From: Dunaliella salina
Taxonomy: Eukaryota; Chlorophyta; Chlorophyceae; Chlamydomonadales; Dunaliellaceae
Assembly (NCBI GenBank): GCA_002284615.2
Contig: MU069745.1
Location: 56,253-66,997, forward strand
Length of the DNA stretch: 10,745 bases
Direction: 5' to 3'
Each line of letters begins with the position of its first letter. Position 1 is the stretch's first letter. The position numbers and the translations under genes are program-made. Positions 6,344 through 10,745 of the stretch are shown in pieces. Below the pieces are notes generated by a model. It did not search any database, was not told the DNA's origin, and worked only from the letters and a program-made list of their open reading frames with translations.

Positions 6344-6599
6344 CGTGCAGGGGCCTCGAGCACTGTGTTCCATGTTTGTGTTATGTACTCTGCGCCCTGC
6401 ATCTTTGCATCTTGCCTGGAACATGTCTGAGGACACTCTGAGAGAGGCTTGTGGGTCACTGCAGAAAGCGCCCAACTCCAAGAGACCACCCACCAGCCAC
6501 AGCCCAGAGACATGCGGAGGGCACGCAGGAGGTCCCTCACCATCTTGCATGCGTTCTAAATCTAATGTTCTGCACATCGTGGTGGGCACCTTGTGCTCT
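6344..6599. other. No supported gene
   Basis: Mixed sequence. Parts resemble the array at 7409-7745: compare CATGTTTGTGTTATGTACTC (6371-6390) with the TTTGTATTTGTTATGTCCTC segment near 7613. This suggests an older, diverged copy. Open frames on both strands are incompatible with one another and show no domain. Confidence 0.4.
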
Positions 6600-7080
6600 G
6601 CCTGCAAATCGCAGGGTGCCCAGCACAGGTGGCAGAACATGAGGAATAGGAAGGAGAACACATGAGAAAAGAGCAAGAGAACATGCGGAATGGGGCAATT
6701 TAAGCTGTGGGGCTGTCATGCCTGCAGAGTGCAAGGTGCCCAGCACAGGCTGCAGGCCATGAGGAATAGGAAGGAGAAAACATGAGAAGGGAGCAAGAGA
6801 ACATGCGGAATGGGGCAACGTAAGCTGTGGGGCTGTCATGCCTGCAGAGTGCAAGGTGCCCAGCACAGGTGGCAGGCCATGAGGAATAGGAAGAAGAACA
6901 CATGAGAAGGGAGCAAGAGAACAGGGGGAATAGGACAACGTAAGCTGTGGGGCTGTCATGCCTGCAGAGCGCAAGGTGCCCAGCACAGGTGGCAGGCCAT
7001 GAGGAATGGGAAGGGGAACACATGAGAAGGGAGCAAGAGAACATGAGGAATGGGGCAGTGCAAGCTGTGGAGCTGTCATG
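6600..7080. repeat. 120-bp tandem repeat, four units
   Basis: Four head-to-tail units of exactly 120 bp, with few differences between the inner ones. Landmarks are CTGCAGAGTGCAAGGTGCCC, then AGCACAGG, CATGAGGAATAGGAAGGAG, GGAGCAAGAGAACATGCGG and AAGCTGTGGGGCTGTCATG. Because 120 is a multiple of three, a minus-strand frame stays open through all units as a 40-residue repeat (...MTAPQLTLPHSACSLAPFSC...). That openness follows from the period and is not evidence of a gene. A diverged inverted copy of part of the unit lies at about 7350-7385. Confidence 0.95.
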
Positions 7081-7126
7081 GGGCAGCCGTGCTGTCATGG
7101 GGCAGCCGTGCTGTCATGGGGCAGCA
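7073..7126. repeat. 19-bp tandem repeat, three units
   Basis: CTGTCATGGGGCAGCCGTG at 7073 and 7092, and a partial third copy at 7111. It grows out of the last CTGTCATG of the 120-bp array, so it is a local secondary expansion. Confidence 0.95.
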
Positions 7127-7408
7127 AAGGTAAGGTAAGGTTACATTGCTTTATCCGCCTACAAGGGCAGCTGGGCGGAGACTTAGAAACCTACAACCAG
7201 ACCAATTTAAGCAAAAAAGGAAAGCATCGCTCAAGAGTCAGGCACAGCGTCCCAAGCATGCAGACACAAACTTGGCAAATTTTTAAACATTTGCTTGGTC
7301 CATGAAGGGGCATGGGGCAGCAAACTCCTTCCCATACTTGTGCCCTCTTCTCATGTTCTTTCCCTCCCATTCCTGGCCTATACTCATTATGAAGCACCAT
7401 GTGCTCTG
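7127..7408. other. Spacer with inverted piece of the 120-bp unit
   Basis: No gene is supported. The stretch TTCTCATGTTCTTTCCCTCC followed by CATTCCTGGCC (about 7348-7380) matches the reverse complement of the 120-bp unit (TTCTCATGTGTTCTCCTTCC, then TATTCCTCATGGCC). This makes a loose inverted arrangement around 7140-7340. Confidence 0.5.
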
Positions 7409-7745
7409 CAGCCGTGGCAGCCCTTCTGCCGACTTTTTCTCAGTTGTGGGAGTGCTTGCAAAGAACAGCAGGACTGCAATCCATGTATGTATTATGAATT
7501 CTATGTTACACACCTCATGTTCTGCACATCATGCTGTGCAGCCATGACAGCCCCACGGCCAACTTCATCTGGGCCATGGAACTGCTTGCAAAGAACAGCA
7601 GGACTGCGTCCTTTGTATTTGTTATGTCCTCCGTGCCTGCACTCTGTGTTACACACCTTATGTCCTTCACATCATGCTTTGCAGCCATGGCAGCCCCACG
7701 GCCAACTTCTTCTCAATCATGGGATCGCTCGCCAAGAACAGCAGT
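7409..7745. repeat. ~130-143-bp tandem repeat, 2.5 units
   Basis: Units start at GCAGCCGTGGCAGCCC (7409), GCAGCCATGACAGCCC (7538) and GCAGCCATGGCAGCCC (7681). Shared blocks are GCTTGCAAAGAACAGCAGGA and TTACACACCTCATGTTCTGC. The third unit breaks off after AAGAACAGCAGTGCAGTGG and leads into the next array. A 228-codon frame spans this and the next array but reads through repeats only. Confidence 0.85.
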
Positions 7746-8020
7746 GCAGTGGATTTGCATGGCCTGGTGAGCAAGTGGGGCAGTGGCTTTGGTCACTTCT
7801 TGGTGTTGCAGACTTAGTGATCAGTGTGGTGGATTTGCATGGCGTGGTGAGTGGGGCTGTGGTCTTGGTGATCAGTGCAGTGGATTTGCATGGCATGGCG
7901 AATGGGGCTGTGATCTTGGTCAGTTACTGGTGTTTTGGACTTGATCATCAGTGCCCTGCACTTGCATGGCTTGGTGAGTGAATGGGGCTTAAAAAGGCTT
8001 GGTCAGTCACTGGTGTTGCA
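7746..8020. repeat. Degenerate 50-80-bp minisatellite
   Basis: GTGGATTTGCATGGC.TGG recurs at 7749, 7829 and 7880, and as CTGCACTTGCATGGCTTGG near 7957. Between them are variants of GGGGCTGTGGTCTTGGTGATC and CACTGGTGTTGCAGACTT. Unit length varies. Confidence 0.8.
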
Positions 8021-8135
8021 GACTTGGCGCTTTTTTCACAAGAAATGCCATGAAACTCCGTGCTGCAGTGCACGCCTACAAATGATCTGCATATCCATAG
8101 ACAGAGAAACACACGGCATTCTGTATCCTTGAAAT

Positions 8136-8137
<2 letters not shown>

Positions 8138-8228
<91 letters not shown>
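8138..8228. repeat. (CA)n microsatellite
   Basis: About 90 bases of uninterrupted CA. In the exon model below it lies at the 3' end of an intron, and a shorter CA run just downstream provides the acceptor CACACACAG. Confidence 0.98.
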
Positions 8229-8230
<2 letters not shown>

Positions 8231-8276
8231 CACACACACAGGTGGCCANACACACATGCACACACACAGGTGGCCA
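8229..8276. repeat. Duplicated 20-mer around an ambiguous base
   Basis: TGCACACACACAGGTGGCCA occurs at 8229-8248 and again at 8257-8276, separated by N (8249) and ACACACA. Either it is a true 28-bp duplication of the acceptor region, or an assembly join across the CA run that copied the overlap. The single N favours the second. Confidence 0.8.
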
Positions 8277-8360
8277 TCCCCACGGCTTGGCATGTGAATG
8301 CTTCTCTCAAGTACCCCAATAGCTCCATGGACTGGGATTACTCCAACTCGCTCAAGCCAG
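8270..8360 (+). CDS. Internal exon of an unrecognised gene
   Basis: A 91-nt open segment bounded by an acceptor (CACACACAG, AG at 8268-8269) and a near-consensus donor (AAGCCAG|GTGAGC, donor at 8361). It has 30 codons plus one base, beginning VAIPTAWHVNASLKYP and ending WDYSNSLKP. About two thirds of third codon positions are G or C, and the composition is unlike the flanking repeats. It contains two N-glycosylation-type sequons (NAS, NSS), which would fit a secreted or surface protein but prove nothing. No family is recognised. The exon ends in phase 1, matching the candidate exon at 9510. The acceptor has a CA microsatellite where a pyrimidine tract would normally be. The duplicated acceptor upstream may be an assembly artefact. 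Confidence 0.5.
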
Positions 8361-8399
8361 GTGAGCACACTGCCATGGCTTGTATCTCGCAACAAGCAG

Positions 8400-8490
8400 G
8401 TGTCCTTTCGGGGCATAAGTTAAATTGGAAAGATACAGAGAGGTTAGCATGGCCCCTGCGCAAACATTGCGTACAACAATGGAATGGTCC
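8400..8490 (+). ncRNA. U6 snRNA-like sequence, probably a pseudogene
   Basis: The 5' stem-loop TGTCC-TTTCG-GGGCA (8401-8415) has the usual U6 form. AAATTGGAAAGATACAGAGA then matches the conserved U6 block, with ACAGAGA at 8435-8441. GTTAGCATGGCCCCTGCGCAA (8443-8463) follows and keeps the catalytic AGC triad (8446-8448) and the U4-pairing region. In U6 these parts pair with the 5' splice site, U2 and U4. Differences: one base is missing between ACAGAGA and AGC, and the usual GGATGACACG intramolecular stem-loop is replaced by CATTG-CGTACAA-CAATG (8465-8481). The end, AATGGTCC, again looks like plant U6. There is no T-run until 8607 and no TATA-like box about 30 bases upstream, so independent Pol III expression is doubtful. 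It lies 40 nt inside a probable intron, in the sense direction. Confidence 0.75.
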
Positions 8491-8689
8491 AAGGAAGTTA
8501 CAAACTCGTATAAGTCAATGCTGAGCATGCGTCCACCCCCGGGTTGCCTCAGCTGTACACTAGCTTGAGTTCAGCACAGTACTCCTCCTGTATGCACCTC
8601 TAACAGTTTTATTGTTTTCCCTCTGCATCTCTGGCTGTTTCATCATTCTCCCACTGCATCCTTCCTTTCACTCTGTCTCCTGCGCTTAC
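8491..8689. other. Short spacer, nothing recognised
   Basis: Mixed sequence between the U6-like region and the pyrimidine-rich array. The first TTTT run after the U6 region is at 8607-8610. Confidence 0.4.
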
Positions 8690-9430
8690 TTTCTGTTTTC
8701 TTCACCTTCTGCCTTTGCTTGTCTCCTTCTGTGCGCTTCTCGAGTGCATGTCAGTGCACCCTCTGTTTTCTTTTCCTTCTCCTGCTTTTGCTCATGACTC
8801 GATCCCTTCTGCGCGCTTCTCAAGTACTCAAGTATTTGTTGGTGCCCCCCTCTTTTCTTTACCTTCTGCTGCTTTTGCACATTTCGTCTTCTGCGCGCTT
8901 CTCGAGTGCTTGTCAGTGCACCCTACTTTGCATTTCTGCAAAACGTATCCTTCCTTTCACGTCGCCTCCTGCCCCTGCTTCTGCTTTCTTTAGAGTCTCC
9001 TTTTGCTTGTCTGATCTCCTGCGCGCTTAACGAGTGCTTGTCAGTGCACCCTCCATTTTCTTTTCCTTCTCCTGCTCTTGCTCATGTCTTGACTCCTGCA
9101 CGCTTCTCAAGAATTTGTCAGTGTCCCCTCTTTTCTTTACCCTCTGCTGCTTTTGCTTGCCTCATCTCCTTCTGCGTGTTTCTCAAATATTTGTTAGTGC
9201 GCCCTTTGTTTTCTTGACGTCCTCCTGCTTTTGCTCATCTCGTTTCCTTCTGCGCGCTCCTCAAGTACTCTTAGTGTACAGCTGTTTTATTTCCCCTCCT
9301 GCTTGTGCTCGTTTCCTTCTGTGCACATTTCAAGAACTTATTTGTGCACCCTCTGTTTTCTGTACCTTTTCTTGCTTTTGCTTGCCTCCTTCTGCGTGGT
9401 TTTCAAGTGTTTATTAGTGCGCCCTCCTTT
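8690..9430. repeat. Pyrimidine-rich ~78-bp minisatellite, nine units
   Basis: The motif TTCTGCGCGCTTCTCGAGTG and its variants recur at about 8731, 8811, 8893, 9021, 9099, 9173, 9252, 9321 and 9393. Each is followed by TTGTCAGTGCACCCTC, TTTTCTTTTCCTTCTCCTGC and TTTTGCTCATCTC. Spacing is 69-82 bases except one 128-base unit with an insertion (about 8930-8985). The + strand is strongly C/T-rich throughout. In the exon model it fills most of the intron between 8360 and 9510. Overlapping Ser/Phe/Leu-rich frames here reflect the repeat. Confidence 0.92.
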
Positions 9431-9509
9431 ACAGTGTGCAAAAGGCATGCAGCGCCTCCTCTCATTTGTTCAATGTCCTCGCACAATCAAGCTGCTCTGG
9501 TACTCACAG

Positions 9510-9557
9510 TAACACCTCCTGACCTCGACGTTCCTCTCATGTTTGACTGCGAGATGG
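9510..9557 (+). CDS. Candidate internal exon, same gene as 8270
   Basis: The acceptor TACTCACAG (AG at 9508-9509) and donor GAGATGG|GTGAGG (donor at 9558) enclose 48 nt. Entering in phase 1 from the 8270-8360 exon, it reads VTPPDLDVPLMFDCEM with no stop and leaves in phase 1. Codons are C-ending for the most part. The preceding intron would be 1149 nt and contain the U6-like sequence and the pyrimidine-rich array. Alternatively, the same frame is open upstream to an earlier acceptor CCTTTACAG (about 9436) and downstream to TAA 9733, so exon limits are uncertain. No family is recognised. Confidence 0.4.
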
Positions 9558-9617
9558 GTGAGGCTGGCTTGCACCCATATGGGCAGGATTTCGACTCCAT
9601 GGCTCCGTCTTGCCGGA

Positions 9618-9735
9618 CACACAAGATTTGCTCCTCCGTCCCTCGAGCACAAGCTTCGCTTTGGCTGGAACAACAGTTGGCACCAACCATCTTCTGGGCA
9701 CACAAGATCTGCTCCCCCATCCCACAAGCATAAGC
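9618..9735. repeat. Pair of 37-bp direct repeats, 81 bp apart
   Basis: CACACAAGATTTGCTCCTCC (from 9618) and CACACAAGATCTGCTCCCCC (from 9699) start two related 37-bp blocks that end in CACAAGC and CATAAGC. In the exon model they lie in the intron after 9557. Confidence 0.8.
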
Positions 9736-9828
9736 ACCACCTAGGCATAGTCATCAAACACCATCAACGTCTTTTGGGCGCTGAGCATCCTTCGGGCTCA
9801 AAGCCTGACTCTATATCTCTTTGGGCAG

Positions 9829-9881
9829 AGGCCCTTGGGCCTCTCAAGCGCATGCCTGTGCATTGGAGTCAGCGCCATATG
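9829..9881 (+). CDS. Low-confidence exon candidate
   Basis: After an acceptor-like CTCTTTGGGCAG (AG at 9827-9828), entering in phase 1 gives an open EALGPLKRMPVHWSQRHM, then a weak donor CATATG|GTGAAC (9882). Phase agrees with the end of the 9510-9557 exon. If not spliced at 9882, the frame ends at TAA 9914, which would make this a terminal exon (...NKCTHTSVH). No domain is seen. The acceptor is reasonable and the donor poor. Confidence 0.25.
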
Positions 9882-9899
9882 GTGAACAAATGCACCCAC

Positions 9900-10080
9900 A
9901 CAAGTGTCCATTAAAATACCTTTGTTATAACCACATGTGGTTGGCACACATGTAGGCCCCCTTGCCGGGCCCCTTTTTCAAGGGACGCAGCGCAGCATCC
10001 AGCAAGAATGTCCATTGGAGGACCTTTGTAAGGACCACGTGTGTGACATACGCGCAGGCCCCCCTGCCAGGCTGCAGCTT
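9900..10080. repeat. ~104-bp repeat, two diverged units
   Basis: TGTCCATTAAAATACCTTTG (9905) and TGTCCATTGGAGGACCTTTG (10009) begin related units. They continue with AACCACATGTGGTTGGCACA or GGACCACGTGTGTGACATAC, then CAGGCCCCC..TGCC. The first contains the palindrome ACCACATGTGGT. Confidence 0.7.
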
Positions 10081-10520
10081 CTAGGTGGCCTAGTCAACAT
10101 TCTCACGTGCATTCTCTTGCAGTGCACCACACGCAGTGCACTCTCACACGGTGCTGCATTCACATTCATTCTCATGTGCATTCTCACGCAGTGCAGCATT
10201 ATCATGTGTACGTGCATTTTCTCGCACGTGCAGGCTCCCTTGCTAGGCTGCAGCTCCTATTGATGCTGCGTTCTCACATGCATTCTCATGCAGTGCATTC
10301 TCACGCAGTGCGTTCTACGCAGTGTATTTTCACGCAGTGCAGCATTCATATCCATTCTCACGCTGGGCACGCTCACGCAGTGCATTCTCACACAGTGCAG
10401 CATTCACATCCATTCTCACACATATTCTCATGCAGTGCAGCATTCTCACCCGCATGTGCATTCTCTCGCGCATGCAGGCCCCCTCGCCAGGCTGCAGCTC
10501 CTTGGGGATGCAGCGCAGCA
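10081..10520. repeat. CATTCTCACGCAGTG minisatellite with larger blocks
   Basis: Short units of about 15-30 bases (CATTCTCACGCAGTGCAG, CATTCTCATGCAGTG, CATTCTCACACAGTGCAG) alternate irregularly. Longer blocks GCAGGC(C/T)CCC..GCCAGGCTGCAGCT occur at 10054, 10230 and 10474, giving a higher-order spacing of 176 and 244 bases. Open frames here (His/Ser/Cys-rich) are repeat artefacts. Confidence 0.85.
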
Positions 10521-10677
10521 TTCTCAGCGCTTCGGTGCGTGAGCTGTCCAGACTCTTTGAGATTTGTGTCATAATTGTCTCTTTAAATGCTGTGGTGTGG
10601 GAGAGAGGGAGAGAAGGTGGGAGAGGGGCAGAGACGGGACGCGGCAAGCAAAAGGGAAAGCAACAAAGTCATGAAGC

Positions 10678-10680
<3 letters not shown>
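10521..10680. other. Short spacer, purine-rich
   Basis: No gene is seen. Positions 10597-10640 are GA/GGGA-rich on the + strand (GGGAGAGAGGGAGAGAAGG), a local purine tract just before the terminal GT microsatellite. Confidence 0.5.

Positions 10681-10745
<65 letters not shown>
10681..10745. repeat. (GT)n microsatellite, cut by window end
   Basis: Pure GT for 65 bases up to the last base given, so its full length is unknown. Confidence 0.98.

Noticed and set aside
6537..7079. 180-codon minus-strand repetitive protein
   Set aside because: The 120-bp period is divisible by three, so one open unit stays open in all copies. There is no independent coding evidence, so I list it only as a repeat.
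7295..7981. 228-codon plus-strand open frame
   Set aside because: It runs through two unrelated tandem arrays; repeated words explain the openness and there is no domain.
8690..9430. Ser/Phe/Leu-rich frames resembling membrane proteins
   Set aside because: They come from a pyrimidine-rich minisatellite; two or more overlapping frames are similarly open.
1..10745. tRNA genes, other spliceosomal RNAs, CRISPR arrays
   Set aside because: No tRNA B-box (GGTTCGANNCC) with a cloverleaf context was found by eye, and no U1, U2, U4 or U5 signature. The direct repeats are contiguous minisatellites rather than repeat-spacer arrays.

Overview
This window is eukaryotic nuclear DNA dominated by repeats. 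There is no compact bacterial-style gene layout and no long convincing uninterrupted gene. It has long TG/CA microsatellites, at least ten different minisatellite arrays, two DNA transposons, short exon-like open segments bounded by GT and AG, and a U6 spliceosomal RNA-like sequence. The 5' stem-loop of the U6 copy (TGTCC...GGGCA) resembles plant and algal U6 more than animal U6. With the intermediate base composition and CA-rich intron-like sequence, a green alga of the Chlamydomonadales/Dunaliella kind is my best guess, but this is inference and no taxon-specific marker is present.

Layout. Bases 1-1566: mostly non-coding, with a TG run followed by a GATT run (565-696), a strong hairpin (749-769) and a 52-bp minisatellite (1011-1160). 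Bases 1567-2389: an 807-bp transposon with terminal inverted repeats and a perfect 8-bp target duplication (hAT-like), carrying a decayed Q/A-rich open region. Bases 2390-4209: short repeats, a possible two-exon gene with an 80-nt intron (2669-2985), and an AT-rich spacer. Bases 4210-5456: four copies of a 104-bp tandem repeat; the third is split by a second, 821-bp hAT-like transposon (4478-5298) that carries a short ORF with a BED-zinc-finger-like pattern. Bases 5457-8130: short repeats, a weak coding candidate near 5793-6343, a 120-bp tandem array (6600-7080) and further arrays to about 8020. Bases 8138-9900: a CA microsatellite ending in a splice-acceptor-like AG, a convincing 91-nt exon (8270-8360), a U6-like sequence 40 nt into the following intron, a 750-nt pyrimidine-rich minisatellite, then one or two further exon candidates in compatible phase. 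Bases 9900-10745: more minisatellites, ending in a GT microsatellite cut by the window edge.

How parts relate. The exon candidates from 8270 to 9881 lie on the + strand and could be one split gene with repeat-filled introns; its product is not recognised. The two transposons are separate families with different terminal repeats that share only the TAGGGTT start. Both landed inside tandem repeats, so neighbouring repeat units show what the empty sites looked like. The most notable points are the two precisely delimited hAT-like elements and the U6-like sequence, which keeps the ACAGAGA and AGC motifs but has a different 3' stem-loop and sits inside a probable intron.
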